Positions 1 to 8,201 of a stretch of DNA of 64,000 nucleotides are shown piece by piece (within the stretch, counting starts at the first letter, position 1; every line of letters begins with the position of its first letter). Both the position numbers and the translations under genes were made by a program. Under the pieces are notes generated by a model that ran no database searches, had not been told where the DNA came from, and saw only the letters and a program-made list of their open reading frames with translations. The DNA is from Variovorax sp. 679 (GTDB lineage Bacteria; Pseudomonadota; Gammaproteobacteria; Burkholderiales; Burkholderiaceae_C). Location: contig NZ_RXFS01000001.1 in assembly GCF_003952185.1 (NCBI RefSeq), forward strand, positions 124,001 through 188,000. The letters are read 5' to 3'.

Positions 1-282
1 TTCGACCTTCGCGGGCCGGGAAGAAGGCCGCGTGGCCGCCGGCACCGGCAGCACGGGCGCCGCCTTCGCGACGTAGTAGCCCGACTGCGGCCGCGCTTCG
101 AGGATGCCCCGGTCCTCGAGCAGGCGATAGGCCTGTACCGCCGTGCTCAGGCTGGTGCGCTGCTGCGTGCTGATGTCGCGCAGCGAAGGGGCGCGTGTAC
201 CGGGCCGCAACGCGCCCCTGGCGGCCAGGCCGGCGACGAAATCGGCGACTTCCTCGTAGCGAAAGCGGGGCTGGGTCGGCAC
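1..282 (-). CDS. GntR/MocR-type transcriptional regulator, N-terminal part (runs off the window)
   Basis: Minus-strand reading from a GTG start at 282 is open to the window edge (94 codons). It is preceded by AGGAG at a good distance. The peptide begins VPTQPRFRYEEVADFVAGLA and contains the GntR winged helix: PSLRDISTQQRTSLSTAVQA followed by YRLLEDRGILEARPQSGYYV, roughly residues 5-70. GntR domains of this form head MocR/PdxR regulators that carry an aminotransferase-like C-terminal half, but that half lies outside the window, so membership is inferred. It is divergent from the aminotransferase at 401; the shared upstream region of about 120 bp is the likely control site for both genes. Confidence 0.85.
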   Translation of the reverse strand, partial: MPTQPRFRYEEVADFVAGLAARGALRPGTRAPSLRDISTQQRTSLSTAVQAYRLLEDRGILEARPQSGYYVAKAAPVLPVPAATRPSSRPAKVE

Positions 283-400
283 GGTGCGCTCCTGTTCTGC
301 CGGGTGGGACGACCTCAACTGTACTGCTGCGAATTTCGGAAAACTGTGGCTGTTATCGAAGGCTGCCGCCGCGCAACATCGTCGCCATCGACACCAACGC

Positions 401-1540
401 ATGGAGCAGGCACGCATGGCACGCTTTCCGGACAACGAAATGATCTCCCTCGTCGGCGAGGCGCCGCGCTTCGATCTCGCCGAAAGCGTGGGGCCGAGCC
501 TGCGCCTTTCGGAGCTGCTGTCCACCGCGCCGGGCGGCGGCGACGACATGCAGCTGGGCTACGGCAGCGCGGCCGGCAGCCCCGAGCTGCGACAGGCCAT
601 CGCACAGGCGCATGGCGTGGACGCGGAAGACGTGGTGGTCACGGTGGGTGGCATGCACGCCCTCTTCCTCATCGCGTTCACGCTGTGCGAGCCGGGCGAC
701 GAAGTCATCGTCGCGGAACCGGTGTTTCCGCTGGCGCGCAACGCGCTGACCGCCGTGGGCGCGCGCACGCTGACGCTGCCGCTGGGCTTCGACACGGGCT
801 ACCGGGTCGACCTCGGCGCGCTGCGAAAACTGCTCTCGCCAAAGACGAGGCTGGTGAGCCTGGCGTCGCCACAGAACCCCTCGGGCGTCGCAATTCCCGC
901 GCGGACGCTGCGCGAGATCGTGGCGATGATGGCCGAGCACGCGCCGCAGGCCTGGCTCGTGCTCGACGAGACATACCGCGAGGCTGCCCATGGCGACGAC
1001 GCCGCGGCGCCGAGCGGCGCCGGCCTGGGGCCCAGGGTCATCTGCGTGGCTTCGCTGTCCAAGTGCCACGGCGCGGCGGGCCTGCGCATCGGCTGGGCCA
1101 TCACGCGCGACGCCGCGCTGCGCCGCCAGCTGACGACCGCGAAGTTCAGCACCGTGATCGCCTGCTCCCAAGTGGACGAGGCGCTGGCGCTCGCCGTGTT
1201 CCGGCAAGGCGAGCGCATCGTCGGCGAGCGGCGCGCGCACCTTGCGCGGAACCTGCGCATCACGGCAGAGTGGGTCGCACGTCACGCCGCTTTCGTCGAA
1301 TGGGTGCGGCCCGATGCCGGCGCGCTGTGCTGCGTGCGCCTGAAGCGCGAGCGCTTCGATGCGGCGGCCGTCGAGCGCTTTCACTCTGCGCTGGCAAGGC
1401 GCGGCACCCGCGTCGCGCCCGGTGCATGGTTCGGCGACGAGGCGGGGGTGTTCAGGCTCGGCTTCGGGCTGCCGACCCCGGAGGATCTGGAGCTTGCGCT
1501 GGACTGCGTCTCGGCGGCGCTCACCGAGGCAAGCGCCTAG
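401..1540 (+). CDS. PLP-dependent class I/II aminotransferase
   Basis: Fold-type I pyridoxal-phosphate enzyme of 379 residues. The cofactor lysine is K221 in SLSKCHGAAGLRIGW. Other landmarks are the SPQNPSG segment near 156-162, the LDETY segment near 188-192 (cofactor-binding Asp and Tyr) and a C-terminal small domain ending near FRLGFGLPTPEDL. The frame stays open upstream to 284, but that stretch has poor codon use and would overlap the divergent regulator promoter, so ATG 401 (or ATG 416) is the more likely start. Divergence from a GntR/MocR-type regulator suggests it is that regulator's target. The substrate, probably an amino acid, cannot be named from sequence. Confidence 0.88.
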   Translation: MEQARMARFPDNEMISLVGEAPRFDLAESVGPSLRLSELLSTAPGGGDDMQLGYGSAAGSPELRQAIAQAHGVDAEDVVVTVGGMHALFLIAFTLCEPGDEVIVAEPVFPLARNALTAVGARTLTLPLGFDTGYRVDLGALRKLLSPKTRLVSLASPQNPSGVAIPARTLREIVAMMAEHAPQAWLVLDETYREAAHGDDAAAPSGAGLGPRVICVASLSKCHGAAGLRIGWAITRDAALRRQLTTAKFSTVIACSQVDEALALAVFRQGERIVGERRAHLARNLRITAEWVARHAAFVEWVRPDAGALCCVRLKRERFDAAAVERFHSALARRGTRVAPGAWFGDEAGVFRLGFGLPTPEDLELALDCVSAALTEASA

Positions 1541-1547
1541 AGCTTCT

Positions 1548-2354
1548 TCAGAGCAGCGCGGCCATCTTCTCCGCCGCGGCCTTCAGCGCGTCGATGCGAC
1601 CTATCGCATCGTCCATCGACATGCGCGCCGTAGGCGCATGCACCGCCAGCGCGGCGCGCACCGCGCCCGACGCGTCGCGCACCGGCACGGCCACCGCCAC
1701 CAGCCCGGCGATGAACTCCTCGTTGTCGCGCGAATAGCCCTGCGCCGCGATCGTCTCGCACTCGGCGCGCAGCGCGTCGGCGCTGGTGATGGTGTTGGGC
1801 GTCATGCGCTCCAGCGGAAGCCCGCCGATGAATGCATCGCGCGCCTTCGCCGGCATCTGCGACAGGAACAGCTTGCCGCTGGCCGTGCAGTGCAGCGGCA
1901 CGTGCGAGCCCACGTCGAGCGTCAGCCGCAGCGGCCATTGCGCTTCCACCCGGTCGAGGTAGAGCACCTGCGCTCCGTCGAGCGTGGTGAGGTTGCAGGT
2001 CTCGCCCACCTGGCGCACCAGCGCCGACAGCACCTCGTGCCGCAGGCCGCGCACCACGCCGTGGTTCAGCGTGTCGATGGCCAGCCTGCGCAACGCGGGG
2101 CCGGTGGTGAAGGAGCGCTCGTCCACGTCGCGCGCCAGGAATCCGATGGCCAGCAGCTGGGTGCAGATGCGGTGCGCGGTGCCCTTGGGCAGGCCGAGCT
2201 GCGCGGCCAGTTCGGCGAGCGTGAGGGCGCGGCCTTCGCTGGCGAGCAGCGCCAGCAGGCGCAGGCTGCGCTCGGCGGAAGAGCCGGAGGCGGAAGCGGA
2301 TTCGGGTTCTTCCGGGGAAGACGCTGCGGCTGGCGCGCGCGCGGTACGGGGCAT
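1548..2354 (-). CDS. IclR-family transcriptional regulator
   Basis: 268-residue repressor/activator of the IclR family. The N-terminal winged helix lies at about residues 25-80 (RSLRLLALLASEGRALTLAE, then LGLPKGTAHRICTQLLAIGF). The C-terminal effector-binding domain follows (about 95-265), with the typical segments HCTASGKLFLSQMP and SRDNEEFIAGLVAVAVPV. ATG 2354 gives the usual family length; longer in-frame starts read into an A-rich leader. It is divergent from the chemotaxis receptor at 2737. A perfect palindrome resembling an IclR-family operator lies upstream of the GMC oxidoreductase at 4450-4466, making the oxidoreductase/permease pair the probable regulon. The effector is unknown. Confidence 0.92.
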   Translation of the reverse strand: MPRTARAPAAASSPEEPESASASGSSAERSLRLLALLASEGRALTLAELAAQLGLPKGTAHRICTQLLAIGFLARDVDERSFTTGPALRRLAIDTLNHGVVRGLRHEVLSALVRQVGETCNLTTLDGAQVLYLDRVEAQWPLRLTLDVGSHVPLHCTASGKLFLSQMPAKARDAFIGGLPLERMTPNTITSADALRAECETIAAQGYSRDNEEFIAGLVAVAVPVRDASGAVRAALAVHAPTARMSMDDAIGRIDALKAAAEKMAALL

Positions 2355-2736
2355 GCGGTAAACCTCGAAAAAGAAAAATCGCTCGGAGGAGCAATGACCT
2401 GGGACACGGCCGATCGAAGCGATTGTTCCACCGCCCGGCACACGCCCTTCCGGAACCTCCCCGAACCTTCTTGCGGCCGTCCGAACCACGCTTGCGGCAC
2501 GGAAAGACTGGCGCTGGCTACGGCCCGTCAAAGAAGATGAAAAAGAAGAATGATGAGAGAAGTTGCCTTGTAAACAAAACAGATCATTTGTTATCAAAGC
2601 AGAAAAAGAAAAAGAAGGACTTAAAAACCTGCATTCACGACCGAAAAGGAAGGCACGGAGATCGGCCGACGCACAGCGCGGCACTCCCGGTAATGCGTCT
2701 TGCGTTTTTGCCCTCCCCCTCCCTGGAATCGGATTC
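2355..2736. other. Divergent intergenic region between iclR-type gene and chemoreceptor
   Basis: No convincing gene. About 2525-2650 is strikingly A-rich (long AAAGAAAA runs, TTGTAAAC, TTGTTATC) compared with the GC-rich surroundings, as expected for a promoter region. A block at 2411-2436 resembles one at 4487-4516 upstream of the GMC gene: both read CGATCGA, then AGCG, then TGTTCC, then CGCCC, with a 4-bp GCGA insert in the second. Confidence 0.6.
2622..2647 (+). promoter_or_regulatory. Possible sigma-28 (FliA)-type promoter of the chemoreceptor gene
   Basis: TAAAAACC, 10 bp, then ACCGAAAA. The FliA consensus is TAAAGTTT-N11-GCCGATAA, so the minus-10 half matches at 6 of 8 positions and the TAAA core is kept; the spacer is one base short. 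It lies 90 bp upstream of the chemoreceptor ATG. FliA control of a chemoreceptor is common, but this match is only suggestive. Confidence 0.35.
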
Positions 2737-4374
2737 ATGAAAAATCTCTCGACCCGAAAACTCCTCGCCGGAGCCTTCGCGGCACTTGCGCTGCTGGTGC
2801 TGCTCGTGAGCCTCCTGGCCCTGCGTTCGCTGGGTGCAGCCAACGATCGGTTCTCCGGTTACATCGCCGGCATCGCACACCGCCAGGCACTGGCGACCGA
2901 CATCAGTGTCGCGGCCAGCCGGCGAGCGATCGGCGTGCGCGACATGGTGCTCGTGGGCTCCCGTGCCGACCGCGACGTGGCGAAGACGATGGCGGTCGGC
3001 AGCCACGAGCAACTCGAATCCGGCTTGAAGGAGCTCAGGGCAGCACTCGACGCAGGACGGGACGTCACGCAGCGCGAGCAGGCCATCTTCGCGAGGATCG
3101 AGAAGATCGAAAAGGAGTACCTGCCCATCGCGCTGTCCATCGTCGAACTCGGCGGCGCGGGCAAGCGCGACGAGGCCATCGAGAGAATGAACGTCGCATG
3201 CAGGCCGTTGCTCGTGCAACTTCTCGCCGCCTCGAAGGAGTACACGGACTACCTCGCGGAGATGTCCCAGAGAAACATCGAGGCTTCCGCAGCGGCCTAT
3301 TCGAAGCAGCGGACCCTCCTGCTGGCCCTGAGCATCCTTGCCGTGATTGCGGCGGTGGCGCTCGGCATCTTCATCGCGCATCGTCTTTTCTCGGCCCTTG
3401 GCGACGAACCTGCCAGGCTGAGCGTGGCGGCCCACAGGGTCGCGCAAGGCGACCTGAGCGAAATCGAAGGCGCGCACAAGGCGCCGGAGGGCAGCGTGCT
3501 GGCATCCATGGTCGCCATGCAGCGCCAGTTGGTGGGTCTCATCAGCCAGGTCCGCTCTTCCGCCGACAGCATCGCTGTCGCGAGCGCCGAGATTGCTCAA
3601 GGCAACAGCGACCTTTCCCGCCGAACGGAGTCCCAGGCGTCTTCAATCGAGGAAACCGCGGCCTCCATGGAAGAGCTCAACTCCACCGTCAAGCAAAACG
3701 CCCACAACGCCACCGAAGCGAACATGCTCGCCGACAGCGCAAGCACCGTGGCGATTCGCGGCGGCGAGGTCGTGGTGCAGGTGGTCGAGACGATGAGGAG
3801 CATCAACGACAGCAGCAAGAAGATCGCCGACATCATCGGCGTGATCGACGGCATCGCCTTCCAGACCAACATCCTTGCGCTGAATGCGGCCGTCGAGGCT
3901 GCGCGTGCGGGCGAACAAGGGCGGGGCTTCGCGGTCGTGGCGTCCGAAGTGCGCAACCTCGCCAGCCGATCGGCCGATGCCGCCAAGGAGATCAAGGCCC
4001 TGATCAACGCCAGTGTCGACCGCGTCGAAGTCGGTTCGGCGCTGGTCGATCGCGCCGGCGCCACCATGTCGGAGGTGGTCGACGCCATCAGGCGGGTCGC
4101 GAACATCGTCGGTGAAATCAGCGCAGCCAGTTCCGAGCAAAGCGTCGGGGTCGCGCAGGTCAGCGAGGCGGTGACGCAACTGGACCAGGCGACACAGCAG
4201 AACGCCGCGCTGGTCGAGGAAAGTGCAGCCGCCGCCGAAAGCATGAACTCTCAGGCCGACCAACTGGTGCAAGCGATCTCGGTCTTCCAGATCAAGGCCG
4301 CCCGCGCCGACGCCTCTCCTGCGCGAGCTTCCACGCCGGTGCTTCGAATCTCGGCGGAAGGCGTCCCGGCATAG
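2737..4374 (+). CDS. Methyl-accepting chemotaxis protein
   Basis: 545-residue transmembrane chemoreceptor. Transmembrane helix 1 is at about 8-30 ([20 protein letters not shown]). It is followed by a periplasmic four-helix-bundle sensor of about 155 residues, helix 2 at about 192-214, a HAMP linker, and a cytoplasmic signalling domain. The kinase-contact tip, [20 protein letters not shown], lies near 368-387 and is followed by [17 protein letters not shown]. Methylation-helix glutamine/glutamate repeats flank it. There is no C-terminal NWETF tether for CheR/CheB. ATG 2737 places the first helix at the very N-terminus, as in the family. Its position between an IclR regulator and an oxidoreductase/permease pair suggests it senses the substrate of that pathway (inference). 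Confidence 0.95.
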   Translation: MKNLSTRKLLAGAFAALALLVLLVSLLALRSLGAANDRFSGYIAGIAHRQALATDISVAASRRAIGVRDMVLVGSRADRDVAKTMAVGSHEQLESGLKELRAALDAGRDVTQREQAIFARIEKIEKEYLPIALSIVELGGAGKRDEAIERMNVACRPLLVQLLAASKEYTDYLAEMSQRNIEASAAAYSKQRTLLLALSILAVIAAVALGIFIAHRLFSALGDEPARLSVAAHRVAQGDLSEIEGAHKAPEGSVLASMVAMQRQLVGLISQVRSSADSIAVASAEIAQGNSDLSRRTESQASSIEETAASMEELNSTVKQNAHNATEANMLADSASTVAIRGGEVVVQVVETMRSINDSSKKIADIIGVIDGIAFQTNILALNAAVEAARAGEQGRGFAVVASEVRNLASRSADAAKEIKALINASVDRVEVGSALVDRAGATMSEVVDAIRRVANIVGEISAASSEQSVGVAQVSEAVTQLDQATQQNAALVEESAAAAESMNSQADQLVQAISVFQIKAARADASPARASTPVLRISAEGVPA

Positions 4375-4449
4375 ACGTCGAGGAGGCTCCCCGCCCTGTG
4401 ACCGGCAGGTGTCCGGGCGGCGCACGTTATGCGGGTAAAACCCTAAAAA

Positions 4450-4466
4450 TGGAACATTGCGTTCCA
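4450..4466. promoter_or_regulatory. IclR-type operator palindrome
   Basis: TGGAAC-ATTGC-GTTCCA is a perfect 6+6 inverted repeat with a 5-bp spacer, 92 bp upstream of the GMC oxidoreductase start. It closely resembles IclR/KdgR-family sites such as TGAAACATTGTTTCA. The only IclR-family gene in view (1548-2354) is the obvious candidate binder. Confidence 0.6.
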
Positions 4467-4557
4467 AAAATCAATAGCCTAGGATTCGATCGAGCGAAGC
4501 GGCTGTTCCGTCGCCCAGCCCCACAAGCCCCTCCAGCATTTCCCGGGACCTCCTTGC

Positions 4558-6198
4558 ATGCCTGAAGAAGAGTTCGACTACATCGTCGTCGGAGCAGGCT
4601 CCGCCGGCTGCGTGCTCGCCGGCCGCCTCAGCGAGGACCCGGCCACGCGCGTGCTACTGCTGGAGGCGGGGCCGGCCGACCGGTCGCTGTGGATCCACCT
4701 GCCCATCGGCTACGGCAAGACGATGTGGAGCCCCACCTACAACTGGCGCTTCGAGACCGACCCCGATCCGAACATGAACGGCCGGCGCATCTACTGGCCG
4801 CGCGGCAAGACGCTGGGCGGGTCGAGCTCGATCAACGGCCTGATCTACATCCGCGGCCAGCGCGAGGACTACGACCACTGGGCCGCGCTCGGCAACCCCG
4901 GCTGGAGCTACGACGAGGTGCTGCCCTACTTCATCCGGTCGGAAGGCAACCAGCGCGGCGGCGACGCCTTCCACGGCGGCGAGGGGCCGCTGAAGGTCTC
5001 GGACATCGCCGCGAGGCACGAGCTGATCGAGGCCTTCATCGACGGCGCCGGCCAGACCGGTGTGCCGCGCACCGGCGACTTCAATGGCGCCGTGCAGGAA
5101 GGCGCCGGCTACTACCAGCTGACCACGCACAGGGGCTGGCGCTGCAGCACGGCCAAGGCCTACCTGACGCCAGCCGTGAAGCGACGGCCCAACCTGCGCA
5201 TCGAAACCGGGGCGATGGCCCAGAAGCTCGTGTTCGACGGTCGGCGCGCTGCCGGCGTCACCTACCGGCAAGGCGGCGAGCTGAAGACCGCGCGCTGCCG
5301 CGCCGAGGTGCTCCTGTCGGCCGGCTCGCTGCAATCGCCGCAGCTGCTGCAGCTCTCCGGCATCGGCCCGCGCGCGTTGCTCGACCGCTTCGGCATTCCG
5401 CTCGTGAACGAGCTGCCCGGCGTTGGCGAGAACCTGCAGGACCACCTGCAGATCCGCCTGGGCTACGAGTGCACCAAGCCCATCACCACCAACGACCAGC
5501 TCAACTCCTGGTTCGGCCAGGTGGGCATGGGCCTCGAATGGCTGCTGCATCGCACCGGCCCGCTGGCGGTGGGCATCAACCAGGGCGGCTGCTTCATGCG
5601 CGCGCTGAAGGACACCGACGGCCGGCCGGTGGCGGCCACACCCGACATCCAGTTCCACGTGGCCACGCTCTCGGCCGACATGGCGGGCGGCAAGGTGCAT
5701 CCGTACTCGGGCTTCACGATGTCGGTATGCCAGCTGCGGCCGGAGTCGCGCGGCCATGTGCGCATCCGTTCGCTGGACGCGGCCGAGCCGCCCGAGATGC
5801 AGCCCAACTACCTTGCCACCGAACTCGACCGCGCGACCACCGTGGCCGGCGTGAAGGCAGCGCGCGCAATCGCCGAATCTCCCGCGATGCGGCTCTATGT
5901 GAAGCGCGAGGTGAAGCCCGGCCCCGATGCCTCGAGCGACGCCGAGCTGCTGGAGTTCTGTCGCAACAACGGCGCCACCATCTTCCACCCCACCGGCACC
6001 TGCCGCATGGGCGCCGACGCGCTCGCGGTCGTCGACGCGCGCCTGCGCGTGCACGGCGTGGCGGGGCTGCGCGTGATCGACTGCTCGGCGATGCCGACGC
6101 TGGTGTCGGGCAACACCAACGCACCCGCCGTGATGATGGCCGAGAAGGCCGTCGACCTGATCAGAGAGGACGCGAGAGCGGCAGCCGCCGCACATTGA
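4558..6198 (+). CDS. GMC-family FAD-dependent oxidoreductase (choline-dehydrogenase-like)
   Basis: 546-residue flavoprotein that oxidises a primary or secondary alcohol. The N-terminal Rossmann motif (DYIVVGAGSAGCVLAGRLSE, residues about 6-25) binds FAD. The GMC signature around 75-100 is present (YWPRGKTLGGSSSINGLIYI), as is the second signature near 255 (SAGSLQSPQLLQLSGIGP). The active-site His and Asn are in IFHPTGTCRMG and VSGNTNAPAVMM near the C-terminus. The length fits choline/alcohol dehydrogenases. It lies 57 bp before a metabolite:H+ symporter, presumably in one operon that takes up and oxidises a hydroxylated compound under IclR control. The substrate is not identifiable. Confidence 0.94.
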   Translation: MPEEEFDYIVVGAGSAGCVLAGRLSEDPATRVLLLEAGPADRSLWIHLPIGYGKTMWSPTYNWRFETDPDPNMNGRRIYWPRGKTLGGSSSINGLIYIRGQREDYDHWAALGNPGWSYDEVLPYFIRSEGNQRGGDAFHGGEGPLKVSDIAARHELIEAFIDGAGQTGVPRTGDFNGAVQEGAGYYQLTTHRGWRCSTAKAYLTPAVKRRPNLRIETGAMAQKLVFDGRRAAGVTYRQGGELKTARCRAEVLLSAGSLQSPQLLQLSGIGPRALLDRFGIPLVNELPGVGENLQDHLQIRLGYECTKPITTNDQLNSWFGQVGMGLEWLLHRTGPLAVGINQGGCFMRALKDTDGRPVAATPDIQFHVATLSADMAGGKVHPYSGFTMSVCQLRPESRGHVRIRSLDAAEPPEMQPNYLATELDRATTVAGVKAARAIAESPAMRLYVKREVKPGPDASSDAELLEFCRNNGATIFHPTGTCRMGADALAVVDARLRVHGVAGLRVIDCSAMPTLVSGNTNAPAVMMAEKAVDLIREDARAAAAAH

Positions 6199-6255
6199 TT
6201 TTCTGCAGACCAGGGCCCACAGAGGCCGCCACGACAAACCTCATCGGAGACAAAC

Positions 6256-7569
6256 ATGAGTGCAAGCGACGAGAAAGCGATTCGCAGGGTGGTGGTGTCG
6301 GCGCTGGTGGGCGCCACCATCGAGTGGTACGACTTCTTCCTGTACGGCGTGGTGGCCGGCATCGTCTTCAACAAGCTCTACTTCCCGGGCAGCGACCCGG
6401 TGGTGTCGACCCTGCTGGCCTACACGACCTTCGCGGTGGGCTTCGTCACGCGGCCGCTGGGCGGCGTGATCTTCGGCCACTTCGGCGACAAGATCGGCCG
6501 CAAGAGCATGCTGATCATCACGCTGATGATCATGGGCGTGGCCACCTTCCTCATCGGGCTGGTGCCCACCTACGCGCAGATCGGCATCGCGGCACCGCTG
6601 CTGCTGTTGCTGCTGCGCGTGGCGCAGGGCATCGGGCTGGGCGGCGAATGGGGCGGCGCGGTGCTCATGGCCTACGAATACGCGCCGAAGGAAAAGCGCG
6701 GCTTCTATGCCTCGCTGCCGCAGATCGGGCTGGCCATCGGCCTGTGCATGGCTTCGGGCGTGGTGGCGCTGCTGTCGTGGCTGCTCACCGACGAACAGTT
6801 CCTCTCGTGGGGCTGGCGCATCGCCTTCCTGATCTCGGGCGCGATGGTGATGGTGGGCATGTACATCCGCCTGCACGTGAAGGAAACGCCGGAGTTCGCG
6901 GCGGTGAAGGCACGCAACGCCGAGCTGCGCATTCCCTTCATGGACATGCTGCGGCGCTATCCGGGCAATGTGCTGAAGGGCATGGGCGCGCGCTACATCG
7001 ACGGGGTGTTCTTCAACATCTTCGGCGTGTTCTCCATCAACTACCTCACGACCACCATCAAGATCAGCCGCACCGAGGCGCTGCTGGGCGTGATGGCCGC
7101 GGCGGTGGTGATGTGCTTCGCCATCCCCTTCTTCGGGCGCATGTCCGACCGGCTGGGGCGGCCGCGCGTGTACATGTGGGGTTCGCTCATCACGGCCGTG
7201 TCGGCGTTTCCGGGCTTCTGGCTGATGACGCACAGCGGAGGCAACGTGCTGCTGGTGTGGCTGTCGATCATCGTGCCCTTCGGCATCCTGTATGCCTCGG
7301 TGTACGGGCCCGAAGCGGCCCTCTTCTGCGACCTGTTCGATGCGAAGGTGCGCTACACGGGCATCAGTTTCGTCTACCAGTTCTCGGGCATCTTCGCTTC
7401 GGGCATCACGCCGATCATCGCGACGGCGCTGCTGAAGTCTGGTGGGGGCGAGCCGTGGCAGATCTGCCTCTATGTGCTGTTCGCGGGCGTGGTGTCGGCG
7501 GTGTGCGCGTGGATGATCGGGCGCAGCGCGTCGCCGGCCGATGCGCCGGTGGCGGTGGCCTCGCGCTGA
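6256..7569 (+). CDS. MFS permease, metabolite:H+ symporter (MHS) type
   Basis: 437-residue, 12-helix major facilitator. It starts at ATG 6256 after GGAGACAAAC. The N-terminal segment VGATIEWYDFFLYGVVAGIV and the loop 2-3 motif GHFGDKIGRKSM are typical of the MHS branch (shikimate, proline/betaine and alpha-ketoglutarate transporters), as is the loop 8-9 repeat GRMSDRLGRPRVYMWG. It is the second gene of the GMC oxidoreductase operon, so it probably imports that enzyme's substrate or a precursor. The exact ligand cannot be told. Confidence 0.93.
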   Translation: MSASDEKAIRRVVVSALVGATIEWYDFFLYGVVAGIVFNKLYFPGSDPVVSTLLAYTTFAVGFVTRPLGGVIFGHFGDKIGRKSMLIITLMIMGVATFLIGLVPTYAQIGIAAPLLLLLLRVAQGIGLGGEWGGAVLMAYEYAPKEKRGFYASLPQIGLAIGLCMASGVVALLSWLLTDEQFLSWGWRIAFLISGAMVMVGMYIRLHVKETPEFAAVKARNAELRIPFMDMLRRYPGNVLKGMGARYIDGVFFNIFGVFSINYLTTTIKISRTEALLGVMAAAVVMCFAIPFFGRMSDRLGRPRVYMWGSLITAVSAFPGFWLMTHSGGNVLLVWLSIIVPFGILYASVYGPEAALFCDLFDAKVRYTGISFVYQFSGIFASGITPIIATALLKSGGGEPWQICLYVLFAGVVSAVCAWMIGRSASPADAPVAVASR

Positions 7570-7583
7570 GGACGGCACCTCCC

Positions 7584-7602
7584 GCGCTCCCTCAGGGAGC
7601 GC
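7584..7602. terminator. Hairpin between convergent permease and LuxR-type genes
   Basis: GCGCTCCC-TCA-GGGAGCGC is a perfect 8-bp stem overlapping the stop of the minus-strand LuxR-type gene. There is no clear T-run on either side, so it may be a bidirectional transcription or mRNA 3'-end hairpin rather than a classical intrinsic terminator. Confidence 0.4.
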
Positions 7603-8053
7603 TGCCCATGCCGAGCGCGCGCATCACGGCCGCCGTGCGCGTCTCCACGCCGAGCTTCACGTAGACATGCTCCAGGTGCTTGTGCACGGTGCGCGGGCTG
7701 ATCTGTAGCAAGGCGGCGATCTCCGCATCGGTCTTGCCGCGCGAGAGCCAGTGCATGACGTCGCCCTCGCGGGGCGTGAGGCCGGCCGGCGGTGAAGCGG
7801 CGGGAGTCGCTGGCGCCTCGGCACGGCAGGTCAGCCGGTACAGCAGGGCCACCGCCACCGCGTGTTCCAGCCCCGCTCGGCGGTAGTGGTCGGCCTGCAT
7901 CGAGGCACGGCGAAACTCGCGCCGGCCCGGCGCCTTCGACGCGGCGCGGCGGATTGCATGCAGGCCGCGGTGCCGCACGGGCGATTGCCCGGATTCGAGT
8001 TGCTCCAGCAGGCGAAGCGCGCTCGCGCAATCGCCGCGCGTGAGATGCGCCAT
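7592..8053 (-). CDS. Small LuxR-type DNA-binding protein
   Basis: 153-residue protein. The C-terminal 65 residues form a clear LuxR/NarL helix-turn-helix (LTPREGDVMHWLSRGKTDAE, then IAALLQISPRTVHKHLEHVY, VKLGVETRTAAV). The N-terminal 80 residues are Arg/Ala-rich, have no recognisable receiver or autoinducer domain, and resemble the short helical repeats seen at the C-terminal side of larger regulators. It may be a stand-alone effector, or the remnant of a MalT-like regulator that has lost its sensory part. It is divergent from the methyltransferase at 8202 with a 148-bp gap, so that gene is a likely target. Confidence 0.8.
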   Translation of the reverse strand: MAHLTRGDCASALRLLEQLESGQSPVRHRGLHAIRRAASKAPGRREFRRASMQADHYRRAGLEHAVAVALLYRLTCRAEAPATPAASPPAGLTPREGDVMHWLSRGKTDAEIAALLQISPRTVHKHLEHVYVKLGVETRTAAVMRALGMGSAP

Positions 8054-8201
8054 GGCGTGCCCCTTTCATCGTGCCGCATACGCATTGCTGCGTATGGCGC
8101 CTGCCTGCGCCGGGACGCAGGATGGCCGTTGCTCCCTCTGCCGCGGCCCAGTATAGGCAGGCCGGGGGCACGCGAGCCGTCCGCCGGCGAAGGGGATACA
8201 C

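Noticed and set aside
304..1737. Long overlapping frames on both strands over the aminotransferase and most other genes
   Set aside because: They are shadows of GC-rich coding sequence: Arg/Ala/Gly-rich translations without motifs, opposite or offset to well-supported genes.
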